Shown here piece by piece: positions 32,759 through 41,780 of a DNA stretch of 64,000 nt. Location of the stretch: positions 4,110,370 through 4,174,369 of the forward strand of contig NC_049980.1 of NCBI RefSeq assembly GCF_000003815.2. The letters are read 5' to 3'. The number at the start of each line of letters is the position of its first letter. The first letter of the stretch is position 1. Below the pieces are notes generated by a model that saw only the letters and a program-made list of their open reading frames with translations, ran no database searches and had not been told where the DNA came from. This stretch comes from Branchiostoma floridae (taxonomy: Eukaryota; Chordata; Leptocardii; Amphioxiformes; Branchiostomatidae). The position numbers and the translations under genes were made by a program.

Positions 32759-32948
32759 GAAATAATCTCCAGGCAAATTTATCAGTGGCATAAGATAATA
32801 TCAAAGCTGGCTAAGGAGTACAGCTGGCCAAGAGGAGGTCAACTGCCACTCCGGTAGCCAAACACACTCCTAGGTCGGCTTAACTCCTCTGGCAGCCTGG
32901 CAGCTTTTTATGCTATCTTATGCTACCTTAGGATCTGCTTGGAGATTA
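32759..32948. mobile_element. MITE, 'AATCTCCAAGCAGATCC' family
   Basis: Left 'taatctccaggcaaatttat' with 'cagtggcataagataatatc'; right 'ctatcttatgctaccttagg' with 'atctgcttggagatta'. The ends are inverted repeats. Same family as 51807-51944. About 190 bp and non-coding. Confidence 0.7.
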
Positions 32949-33551
32949 CTTTAGAAAGGCACTTTACACGAATTTCCTCACTTCTATTCAGATAGGAATG
33001 AGCATCATTTGTACATAGTCTGTTAAAGTAAGTTTATAACATGCGTTAACGTAGTGCCGTATTGCCCTTCTCTGTCCAAAGCAAGCACATAAATTTTGCT
33101 GCATGGTTACTACGTATGAAACCATTTATCAGTTTTCAACAAAATCCAAACCAATGTCATCATTACTTTGCAGACAACATCCTTTTAGAAACCAGTAACG
33201 TTAAGTTTGGGAGAAATACAATTTAGCTGCGGCCCGAGGTATGCGGGTGAATTTCTGCTCGAATAAAAGCCAGGTACCCACTTCTGCCTTTCGAATCCTC
33301 ATATCCACAATATCTTCACAGATTTCTTGGGATAAGGAACACGAACCAAACACCTCTGATCACAGTTCGCCCTTGTTTTGTCTCACAACACACAATTGCC
33401 GACTTTTAAAAGTACATCGACCTAAAAGCAATGACCATAACGATTTAAACTTTAATTTGGTTTGTATTGAGCTGTAGAATAAAATGGTTCATATTATACA
33501 ATTTTGCAACAACATTTTGAGTTCTGCTCCTACTTGGGGGTTACCCCCAAA
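32949..33551. other. Unassigned stretch
   Basis: 'ggcactttacacgaatttcc' near 32956-32977 is a scrap of the inverted SINE body. The remainder, including the 78-codon frame at 33241-33477, shows nothing that I can name. Confidence 0.35.
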
Positions 33552-33572
33552 CCCCCCCCCCCCCCCCTCCCC
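33552..33572. repeat. Poly(C) tract
   Basis: C-run of about 17 broken by single T, followed by further C-rich text. Similar homopolymer G/C runs occur at 35503-35528, 40777-40788, 52629-52642 and 53098-53112. Confidence 0.95.
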
Positions 33573-33688
33573 CTCCCCCAATAGTTCCGCAAGGGGCAAC
33601 TTAGGTATGGAGTTCTGCACCTTATTTATAGGGGAGTCTCAAACCATATTGATCAACCCTCGTAACGGCGGCCTAGTTTGGCCCAATA

Positions 33689-33788
33689 NNNNNNNNNNNN
33701 NNNNNNNNNNNNNNNNNNNNNNNNNNNNNNNNNNNNNNNNNNNNNNNNNNNNNNNNNNNNNNNNNNNNNNNNNNNNNNNNNNNNNNNN
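33689..33788. other. Assembly gap (100 N)
   Basis: Exactly 100 N, the conventional placeholder for a gap of unknown size. Linkage of the two sides depends on scaffolding only. Confidence 0.99.
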
Positions 33789-33899
33789 GATCGTATCACG
33801 CCAGTTGCGTGTTATCACAAAGAAACTAATGGTGATAGAGTGTGTGGTGCAATGATTAGCAATCCAGGATAAGCTCTCTATGTGTTTATGTCAGCTTGC

Positions 33900-34240
33900 C
33901 AGTAGCAGTTGAGATGTAAAGCGGGTGTATCTCTGAGCCAAGGTCGTTGGTGCTAAATTGTCATATATTCAAAAGCAGCTGCAAGACGAGCAAATATTTG
34001 CCGTGAACTGTAAAATAATGTTGGAAAACGTATGCAAACGTCATAAAATACCAAAGACAAAGCTGTAAACGTGAAAGAAATGAGAATCTATTGTTTTATA
34101 TACCATACTTGGGGTGTTAAGTCATTTGTTCAACCACTTAGAAAGTACGAGTTTTTCCAAACATCTTATTCGCACGCTGGTATCACTTTTGGAGTTCCCA
34201 GAGGATGTAGTTCATATAATCGAATCAACCTGTTTTAAGA
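33900..34240. mobile_element. Partial MITE, 'GGCCATGTTGATTTG' family
   Basis: 'caaatatttgccgtgaactg', 'gtcatttgttcaaccac', 'cgcacgctggtatcactttt', 'ggagttcccagaggatgt' and 'catataatcgaatcaacctg' follow the order of the family copy at 47722-48088. The left end is probably lost in the preceding gap or decayed. Confidence 0.6.
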
Positions 34241-34359
34241 GACTCTTGATGTAAAGGAAATTACAAAAAAAAAACAGACACAGACTTTGAAGGCTTTAAC
34301 TCGCTCTGCTAATGTTTTGCACCATGTATATGTAGTGATTCATGTATATGCTGAGAGAT

Positions 34360-34475
34360 TTATTAGGACTCAATGTAACCTGTATCTCTGTTTTATCTTA
34401 TCTAACCCTTACCTTCCTCATTACCTCAATGAAAAGTGGCCTACAGGTTGATTTAAGCTTTCTCATGAATAAATA
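34360..34475 (+). repeat. LINE 3' end
   Basis: 'ttgatttaagctttctcatg' followed by 'aataaataacga' at the end of a T-rich UTR-like stretch; a typical tail of CR1-type retrotransposons. No reading frame remains. Confidence 0.5.
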
Positions 34476-35724
34476 ACGATTCAGACAAACATGGCCTATC
34501 CTTTTGTTGTTCGCTGCTGGTATCGCATAGCATGGTAAATACGAAAAGATAAGATGTCATGTTCAAATGTTACAACAAAGATGAAAGCCGCACTATGCAC
34601 ATCTGTGCAGACAAAGGCTACTGATACCTGGAACTTATGAAAGTTGATTACACTATGGAGGTCACTTTTACATAATTGTAGACGTTGTATAATTCACATG
34701 GTAAACGACAGAACCGTTGCAAGGCTGGCTACATGCAACGGCAACCAAAGTCGCTAGATGGCGTTGCAGTACTGAGCTACAATGTCGATCTATGCACTTG
34801 GATGAGCAAGATGAGGCCATAGTGCTGTACGCTTTGAACCATTCACACCGAGATGCCCCCCCCCCCTATTCTTTTCAGTATGGGTCTTTAAGACAAAACG
34901 TTATCATTAATAAGATAGACAATATATAGAGCAGTCACTCATTTTTTACGAGATGACAAGTAGCATTTTTATTACATAGTATCATAATAGTACAAACTTC
35001 ATCATATTAGAGTATACACGAAAAGCTGAAGATTATATATACATTGTTTTAATAAGATGTCATGGAAAAGTCGTAAATATAATAGTCTATTTCAATCTAG
35101 TACTGGGGTAATACACACCTAACAAATAGATAGAATTATAAAGTGTATACTAGAAAGAATATATATATATTCAATTAGGATATACAAAAGTTGGGATAAA
35201 TGAAATCCAAAGATTGATTGATAATACAATTTGAAGAAAGATTTATTGGTCGTTCTTGACTAGTTTATTTAGGACTAACAAAATACAGGAAACGCATAGA
35301 ATGCAAAACTTAAACATAAAGCCACACTGAAACCATTACATGTATGACATCCGCGGCTATAAATTTTGGTCTGTTTAGAAAAAGCAATTTTTTGTAACCA
35401 TACTGAGAATTAGGCTACAAGAAGCTACACAATGAGCAATAAATTACACGATGGAAACTAACGGTAAAATGGCTGATTTCATATGGTAAAGGTTCCTAAT
35501 TTGGGGGGGGGGGGGAGGGGGGGGGGGGCTCAAAAAATGTCATCCATATAGTAGATCCAGTGTGATCTTATCATTTATTAAAAGTGCGTCTCTATCATGT
35601 ACTTAGTCTTATTTGTGTGACTATATGCAACGGCAACAAAAGTCGCCAGATGGCGCTTCGGTACGGTGCTGCAATGCTGATCCACCGCGGAGGGAATGAC
35701 CGCCTTTCTTGTGGCTCGTACTTC
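34476..35724. other. Unassigned AT-rich stretch downstream of the six-exon gene
   Basis: Mostly AT-rich without repeats that I can define. 'atgcaacggcaaccaaagtc' + 'gctagatggcg' (34734-34763) and 'atgcaacggcaacaaaagtc' + 'gccagatggcg' (35626-35656) are a duplicated ~60-bp segment, the second copy lying in the 3' flank of the gene. On the minus strand AATAAA (35574-35579) lies about 150 bp past the gene's stop codon and could be its poly(A) signal. Confidence 0.45.
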
Positions 35725-35795
35725 TTATCTTCTAAGGTAAACCGCTGAGATAACGGAGCCCGATGACCTCCTGGATGAATCACTGTCAGGAGAAC
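35725..35795 (-). CDS. Exon 6 (terminal) of the six-exon gene
   Basis: Acceptor TTTTTTTCAG|GT. The first two bases complete a Gly codon. 22 codons (SPDSDSSRRSSGSVISAVYL, then RR) and a TAA stop at 35727-35725. This short Ser-rich terminal exon is the least certain exon, because acceptor and phase are its only support. Confidence 0.6.
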
Positions 35796-38700
35796 CTGAA
35801 AAAAATGGTTTCAGGATCAAGAAAAAATTGTGAACAGTCACATAAGAACATCTTATGATTTACGTCATAAAAGAACGATCAAAGTTATCAAACTGTAAAG
35901 GATCCACATTTCTTAAGTTGTCTTTCTATCAAAGACCGCTAGACGGAGTTTCTGCACAGGGACACCGTCTCAGTCATAGAGGCCGCCTTGCAGAAAGGTC
36001 AACCTTTGCCGGTTGACAATAATCCTGCTGTCATAGTGTAAGCTAGCTAGGAATGGGTACCGGCACAGAAAATTCAGGTCCAGGTACGGCCTAGGTCCAG
36101 AAGATCAGGTCCAGCTCCGGACCTGAACCTGGACCTAACAGTCTGTGAAAACTTGTGGGCGATACTCAAAACAATGGTCCATTTCCCTACAAAGGAATTT
36201 GTTTGGTAGAGTATCCGGCGTCCATTTCTTAATCGTTTTAAAAATCCTATCTTCATGTAAACAACACTAACTGCTATTGTTTTATACCAAGTTTGACTGT
36301 AGAGACTCTGGAAAAAGGACTAACAACTCTCCCCTACTTCGCTATTGTTATTATCTTTGACATGTAAGCCCCTAAACACGCCCCAGAACACCTGCCGGTA
36401 TGATCTGTTCATTTTCGTATCGGTCCAACATCCGGTCTACTGATTTTTTCAAGTCGGGTTTCAACCATTACTTGACAACGCACCTTTCCCGTCGGACTCC
36501 GCTGTTCTGGTTCATTCTACTACAATATCGTGCGAGTCAAAACTTCAAACCGTGCAGAAACGCCTCCTTGCGCTTTCTGTTTGCTCTGTACCATTCATGT
36601 ATTTGATTTTGTTCACTTGCAATTAGCCCCATGGGCATGAATTTGCAATAAAACCTTACAAAACGCTAGACAGCGTACCTTTCCCGTCGGAATCGGCGGT
36701 TCTGTCGGATCCTACTTTAAAACAGTGCGATTCAAAACTCCCGCCCGTACAGATACGCCTCCTTGCGGTTTCTGTCTGCCCTGCACCATTAGGCAACGTA
36801 CCTTTGCCGTCGGAATCGGCTGTCCTGTTGGATCCCGCCGTCCTGTTCTTGCGGAATATGCGGAGCCGCTGTTGCCAGGGCCGCTCGTGCACAAAGCCGT
36901 CCGGACTGCTGTATTTGTACTCGTACTCCGAGGAGAAGGGAGCTGTAGGGACAAATAATAGAATGTTGGAGACCTCAAGACAGTGAGCCACTACTGTAAG
37001 TCTCAACCAGACACCTTGGATTAGTGATAGAACGAATAATGTAACTGTGAAAATTGCACATGTTGTAAAGGTAAGGCATTTTCTACAACTGCCTTTCTAC
37101 TGAGGACCGCTAGGTAGCATTTCTGCATCGGTACAGTCAGTCATGCCTTCGACTGACAGACAGACAGACATGCAAACAGACAGACAACAAGACAGACAAA
37201 CAGATAGGCGAACGGACAGAAAGCTAGACAACCAACAGACAGACATGCAGACAGACAGACAGTCAGGAAAACAGACAGATAGAGGAAACAGACGGACAGA
37301 CAGACAGGCAGGCAGACAGACAGACAGGCAAGCAGACAGACAGGCAGACAGACAAACAACATACGGACAGACAGTCAGACATACAGGCAGACTGCTAGAC
37401 AGACAGACAGGCATGCAGACAGACAGGTAGACAGGCAGACAGACAGACAGACAGATAGACAGACTAGCAGACATGTAGATAGGCAGACAGACAATCAGTC
37501 ATGTGGAGACAGGGTATGCAGACAGAAAGATGGACAATTACACAGAAACAAACCAAAACACTACCTACTCACAATTTAAGGATTATTAAAGCATCCTGGT
37601 GATAGTGGGCTAGTTCTACCAACAGTCATTCAACAGGTCCACAAACAAACAAATAGTGGTGCGTACCTAAACTCAATTTCAGGTTCAGGTCCGGACTTAT
37701 GGTGCATATTAAATTGCATGTAAGCATGAATTGAAATGCAATGTGAAAAATACATGAAAATGATAGACAGCCAGTGTAAACACGAACTGTTTTTTGTCTT
37801 TTTCCAGTGCAAATTTCTCTGTCTATGGATGGTTTTAGATGGTTTAGAACGAAAAAAGGGAATATAAGTGTGACAGATTGCTATTTGCAAGTCCGGACTT
37901 GGCTCCAGACATTTAGTTTTTTTTTTTTGGACTTGGACCTAAACATTTTTAGGTCCAATTCCAAGTCCGGGCTTTAGGTACGCACCACTACAAACAAACA
38001 AACAGACATTATTTTTACTCACTGATGAACTTGAGCGTCCTGCTGACAGTAGGGTAGATCTGAGAAGAGTCGTTCAGCAGATCCACGTGGTCTGTCGGCC
38101 GCCGCTTCAGTTTGTCCAGCGGGAAAGGATTACCGAAGTGCGAGAAGCGGAACAGACCTGGGAAAAACGGTTAGATTTTTATTTCAGCTTTTAGTTTGCA
38201 TTGTAATTTATGAGTACAGTAGTCCTCATTGTTGTCTGTATAGATTGACAGACAGTAGTAGTAGTAGTTGTTGTTGTGGTGGTGGTGGTAGTAGTAGTAG
38301 TAGTAGAAGTAGTAGTGTAGCAGCAGCAGTAGTAGTAGAAGTAGTAGCAGTAGTAGAAGTAGTACTAGTAGTATAGTTGTATTTTAACTTTATTGTAATA
38401 CAGTAAACAGACATGTATACATCATTTTTCAAGCTTGTTAAACTTGCAATAATACATCCAAAGCAACATTATCATAATGAAAATACAATAATAGTAATAC
38501 ACAAATGTATACATGTAAAATGTGAGTCAACAAAGCGTAAAAAAGGTAAAGATTGAAATTACTCAATTTGCTAGGAAATATATCAATTTTTGCTCCAATT
38601 CCAATTCAGAGTTTATTTTACGATGACTACACCCTTGGAAGCTTGTAAGACTTTGATTTCTTTTGGATCGGACTGTCTAAGAATTACTGTAGGAATCTGA

Positions 38701-41365
38701 AATTTCACATGTACAATGATAAATGTCTCTATAGGTAGCATGTGAGTTTCCACGTTTACATCAGTTTCAGAGCTTATGTCGACAGCCATCCTACTCCCTG
38801 AACACGTAATGACTCTCCCCTTAATTGTCTTCTCCACCTCCCCATGTGTAATGAATCTCCCCTTACTTGTCTCCTGTGTGGAAAAAGCCTCCCGCGCGCT
38901 CGTGGCCTTGAGCGGAGGTTTGGGCGGCCAGCGCCAGTAGTTGTAGCTGTAGCGATCGGCGCTAGGGGTCGCTGCGGACTTCTTTGACCTCTTCTTCCGG
39001 TCGGCGTTTCTGCCCGAGTTGTCCTGTTTGGGTCGTGACAATTGGAATCAGAAATTGTCACAGAAAACCTAACGATATCCCCTCTCATGATCTGTTTAAA
39101 GATTATTTCAGGTACTGTAAATGCATTTAAGTTCGCGGGGATTTAATTTCGCGGTAGCGGGAAAAAGGACTTTTCGCGGTGGTTTTAATTTCGCAGTAGC
39201 ACCATGCACTGTAGTATCTTAATGCCCTCGAAAATGTTCGCGGTGGTTTTAAATTCGCGGTGAAATGGCCAACGCGAAAACCGTGAACATAAATCCACCG
39301 CGAACATTTCTGCATTTACAGTATTGTCTCCGTTCTCATGAGCTCGTAAATAGGCTTTGTTTTGAAGGGGAAAGAATTTGTAAATACCCCACATTAATTG
39401 CAGTGGAAGACGAAATACATTCTATGCCCCTGTAACGACTAGTAAAGAAGAGAGCTATCTAAACAGGCCTCCAAAGCCTACTTAATACAAAAAAAGTGGG
39501 CACTTTGGCTTCCAGTACCATTTGTTGAAGAAGTCAACACCAAAATCTTAGATTGTAGTTCGTAGCCGTCCATATTGCAGTAGTCACTTGTTCCACTTGT
39601 CACCATTTAAAGTCCTATCAGAGGGACGCTACCAAAAGCTAGGTACCTGTTTTCACCTGAATAGTATTAGCAAAATTCGCGTAAAATTACTTTCTCACGG
39701 GGACAAAGTCAACAAGGCATATCGGGAGATTCTAACCCAAGGCCCCTGGTACATGGTGTACGGGCCAAATGCCCTACCATTACGCCACAATGCACGACTA
39801 GGCCACATAACACCTGTGTTGAATTTCCCATTCCTTGCTATATTAAAAGTGATTTACAAAGATTGGCAAAGGCTTGTTGACAAAGTCCATAAATAGATAA
39901 GTAACGTTAACCGCCAAATATTCGAAGTTGTTACCCTTGTGAAACATTGAGCTTGATCTCCAGAAGTCTAATCATGTATTTTTCAGTTATCAACCTCTGT
40001 CGTTGTATTGTTATTATTTTCTTTATCGTTATTTACTGTTTTTGATGTTAGACTTCTGGAAGAATAGATTAGTTAATTCTAATCTCATGAATTTCGAATA
40101 AACATCAAAGATCAGATAAATTTTCTTACCGTTTTTCTCTTGACCCGGGAGCGCTCGTCTGTCCAGTCCAGTAGGGGCAGGGTTGTAGGGGCGATGACAC
40201 TGAGGGGGGACAGAAACCGTGTTAGAATGTCGTAAAATTTGTGACAAAAATCCCTCTGCAATTCTAAAACTAGCCGCTAGTGAGGCAAAACTTGCATCAC
40301 TTCTTTCGGAGCACATTATAGCTATCTACTACCCCAAAATCGTGACCATGATATGTCCAGAACACGAGATGTAAAACAACTGTAATATTTCACTAAACCA
40401 CGCCTGTTTGCAAAAGACATTTGTCACCAATGGTCGAAAATTTATCCCCTAAAATTATCCCCTTAAATTTTTTTTTCAATAAAAGGGCAGCATTTCTTTC
40501 TCTCTATAGTTTCAGAGAGGACTCCTGGCTAAATATAGGATACCCGAAACAAAGCTATATTTCTTTGACAAAAGGCATGCCTAATGTCATGTTGTATTCA
40601 TAACTTCTAGATTTGTTATGTCATCAAACAGCCAAACACAGAACACCGGTAGCAAAACAACAAACCATGGATATATATACAAGTTCATGACTTGCTTTTT
40701 ACAACCTTTCCGTGTCACTTAAGGCCATGTTTATCCGATTATATGGATGACATCCACGCTAGCATCAATTTTCGCCCCCCCCCCCTCAAAAAAGTTTTTT
40801 CGACTACACTGTAAACCACGCCAAACAGCTACTGCAAACTGGGGAAATATATGCGGTAGATATGTGCAAATGGAGTATCGAAAAACGTACTAATGTCGTA
40901 GAATGTCTAAGTCAAAGTTCGGTATACCATAATCACGAATAAAAGTTCAAACAAACAAACAAACAAACAAACAATCTTTAGGAAAGGCCTACCTATATAT
41001 AACAACCAAACATTCACGAAAGTACGCTCATGAATTCTCATATCATTCTATCATAAAACAAGCAAGAGTAAACAAACAAAGTATGAGATCGCGTTGGTAG
41101 TAAAATTAAAACAGTCAATTAACTACCCATATCTATAAAGCAGTACTCTTTCGCCCCTTTCCCCCCTTGTTTCATAAAAATCGGTGATTTAGAACAGTCC
41201 GAAGATCCTATAACGTCCTTCCTTGTACCTGATGTCTGTCCCACCGTCGTCAGGGAGTGGCCCGTTGTCCCGTAAAAACTGCACCTGCTTCTTAAACTCG
41301 TCCTGGGCGTCGTCCTTCTCCATAACCATAGCAACGGCCTCGAAGTCTAAGCCGTTCTCTGCCAT
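35725..41365 (-). CDS. Six-exon gene of unknown product (X-box promoter; possible ciliary/flagellar protein)
   Basis: Coding exons on the minus strand: 41365-41229, 40199-40130, 39023-38867, 38157-38023, 36942-36802 and 35795-35725. Every junction has GT..AG, and the phases agree all along (2/1, 0/0, 1/2, 1/2, 1/2), giving about 236 residues ending in a TAA. The protein has an acidic N-terminus (residues 1-45), a Lys/Arg-rich linker (about 70-90), an aromatic patch YSYNYWRWPPKPP (about 95-107), a central RFSHFGNPFPLDKLKRRP block, an SSEYEYKYSSPDGF block, and a Ser-rich tail. No signal peptide, membrane segment or catalytic motif is visible. I do not recognise the family. The short aromatic and proline-rich blocks plus an RFX X-box just upstream suggest a cytoplasmic, perhaps axonemal, protein; that is inference. 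Introns hold MITEs, SINEs and microsatellites. Confidence 0.75.
36048..36450. mobile_element. hAT-type MITE, truncated, in intron 5
   Basis: Begins TAGGAATGGGTACCGGCAC, then 'ggacctgaacctggacctaa', 'cgatactcaaaacaatggtc' and 'ggtccaacatccggtctac', the same order as in 59103-59570. The far inverted end is missing. Confidence 0.8.
36479..36840 (-). repeat. Three tandem copies of exon 5 end plus donor
   Basis: On the minus strand the segment 'gccgattccgacggcaaag' with GTACGT at 36802/36801 recurs as 'gccgattccgacgggaaag' with GTACGC (36679/36678) and 'gcggagtccgacgggaaag' with GTGCGT (36484/36483). Intron text ('aatggtgcagggcagacaga', 'caaggaggcgt') is repeated with it, so the unit is ~124 bp. 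The third unit is stretched by a LINE-like tail at 36600-36655. Confidence 0.85.
36600..36655 (-). repeat. LINE-like 3' tail within the third donor repeat
   Basis: 'cacttgcaattagccccatg' with 'ggcatgaatttgcaataaaac' on the plus strand is a CR1-like end. It splits the third 124-bp unit between 'gtaccatt' and 'acagcgtacc', so the retroposed end arrived after duplication. The strand is assigned by the gene for convenience; the tail itself reads plus. Confidence 0.5.
36802..36942 (-). CDS. Exon 5 of the six-exon gene
   Basis: Acceptor TTTGTCCCTACAG|CT, donor AAAG|GTACGT. 46 whole codons with FSSEYEYKYSSPDGFVHERP and a TADSDGK end. The last ~35 bp of the exon plus the donor are duplicated twice more downstream (see the repeat at 36479-36840); using the second donor would add 41 in-frame codons. 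Confidence 0.78.
37151..37510. repeat. (CAGA)n microsatellite in intron 4
   Basis: Roughly 350 bp of 'cagacagacagg' words with interruptions. The Cys/Leu/Ser-rich and Asp/Arg/Gln/Thr-rich open frames over it are composition products. Confidence 0.97.
37654..37990. mobile_element. hAT-type MITE in intron 4, perfect ends
   Basis: TAGTGGTGCGTACCTAAA at the left and its exact inverse at the right (18 of 18). Flanks 37646-37653 and 37991-37998 are both CAAACAAA, an 8-bp duplication, though it lies in a CAAA-rich context. 337 bp, with 'ggtccggacttatgg' style subterminal motifs. No transposase frame. Confidence 0.88.
38023..38157 (-). CDS. Exon 4 of the six-exon gene
   Basis: Acceptor TTTTCCCAG|GT, donor ATCA|GTGAGT, both strong. 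44 whole codons with LFRFSHFGNPFPLDKLKRRP and then DSSQIYPTVSRTLKFI. GC-rich at third positions compared with the AT-rich introns, as expected for a real exon. Confidence 0.8.
38250..38375. repeat. (GTA)n/(GTT)n trinucleotide repeat in intron 3
   Basis: 'gtagtagtagttgttgttg' then 'gtagtagtagaagtagtag' with interruptions. Minus-strand Thr/Leu runs over it are not coding. Confidence 0.96.
38867..39023 (-). CDS. Exon 3 of the six-exon gene
   Basis: Acceptor CCCAAACAG|GAC (phase 0), donor ACAA|GTAAGG (phase 1). Encodes 52 residues, starting with a basic stretch (RNADRKKRSKKS) and then YSYNYWRWPPKPPLKATSAR. The frame stays open beyond the donor into the intron for about 80 codons, but composition changes sharply there. 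Confidence 0.75.
39113..39323. mobile_element. GCGG-rich MITE in intron 2, complete
   Basis: Left TACTGTAAATGCATTTAAG then 'ttcgcggggatttaatttcg'; right 'ccaccgcgaacatttctgc' then ATTTACAGTA. Ends are imperfect inverted repeats, with TA as probable target. 211 bp, filled with 'ttcgcggtgg' words. Same family as 1-135. Confidence 0.85.
39590..39800 (-). repeat. tRNA-derived SINE in intron 2
   Basis: Inverted: 'atttaaagtcctatcagagg' (body), 'gggagattctaacccaaggc' (B-box inverse) and 'ctaccattacgccacaatgc' (A-box inverse). Same family as 868-1130. Confidence 0.7.
40130..40199 (-). CDS. Exon 2 of the six-exon gene
   Basis: Acceptor CCCCCCTCAG|T, donor ACG|GTAAGA. One base completes the codon from exon 1, then 23 whole codons including PLLDWTDERSRVKRK. 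The other two frames are also open over this short exon, but only this one agrees with the phases of exons 1 and 3. Confidence 0.7.
40738..40945. mobile_element. Partial MITE, 'GGCCATGTTGATTTG' family, in intron 1
   Basis: 'taaggccatgtttatccgat' then 'atggatgacatccacgctag', 'gtaaaccacgccaaacagct' and 'atatgcggtagatatgtgc' match the left half of 47722-48088. It ends in a (CAAA)n run. TAA precedes the terminus, as in the Harbinger-type elements. Confidence 0.75.
41229..41365 (-). CDS. Exon 1 of the six-exon gene
   Basis: ATG at 41365-41363 opens 45 codons beginning MAENGLDFEAV and ending GGTDI. Donor CAG|GTACAAG leaves two bases of the next codon. The start is chosen because it is the first in-frame ATG after the promoter motif and opens a strongly acidic coding segment. 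The codons for AVAMVM overlap a second, weaker X-box-like sequence. Confidence 0.75.
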
Positions 41366-41397
41366 TCTGGACGATTTTTGTTGCTGTTGATAGGTCC

Positions 41398-41411
41398 GTT
41401 GCTACGGCAAC
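41398..41411. promoter_or_regulatory. RFX X-box in the promoter of the six-exon gene
   Basis: GTTGCTACGGCAAC is an imperfect palindrome matching the RFX consensus (GTTRCCATGGYAAC type) in both half-sites. It lies 33 bp upstream of the ATG at 41365, within the usual window for X-boxes of ciliary genes. The flanking DNA to about 41650 is CpG-rich. A second weaker X-box-like sequence, GTTGCTATGGTTAT, falls in exon 1 codons. Confidence 0.7.
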
Positions 41412-41780
41412 ACGAAGTGAGTCGTCGAAGTCCTAAGATCGAGCTAGCCTGTTTGCGTATTTTACGGAAACTGTACACTTCCCTCGAGGTAGGTCCGTTG
41501 TTGCACCGGGAGGTTCCGCGATACTTCCTCGGCGTTGACCCTCGTCCGCTCCCGAGAGGCGCCCATGCAAGGCCCGGTGGCGCGCTACTTCGGATTCGGA
41601 CGACTGGTCAAACACTACAGCCTCTGGACACGGTGGTCAAGCGTCTGTGTGCTGTGTTGGCCACGGTTTGGTTTATAGGATGGAATTCCACCACTGGATA
41701 CAACAAGGCGATAACCCAACCCCACCAACGCCGTGCCACCACTGTTATAAAGGCATTGAAGCGCGGCAAATTTTGACATA
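41412..41780 (+). other. CpG-rich region with uncertain divergent open frame
   Basis: The plus-strand frame 41378-41776 contains a hydrophobic CAVLATVWFIGW segment and a basic tail, but has no ATG in that frame. A small ATG-started frame at 41565-41678 uses another frame. A donor-like GAG|GTAGGT is at about 41485. It may be a divergent transcript from a shared promoter, but no gene can be defined. Confidence 0.3.

Noticed and set aside
37097-37474. 125-codon Cys/Leu/Ser/Val-rich frame
   Set aside because: It is the (CAGA)n microsatellite read on the minus strand, and lies in an intron.
38613-38866. Continuation of the exon 3 frame, tempting as one long 142-codon exon
   Set aside because: The strong donor at 38867/38866 and the phase match to exon 4 explain the gene better. 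Composition changes after the donor.
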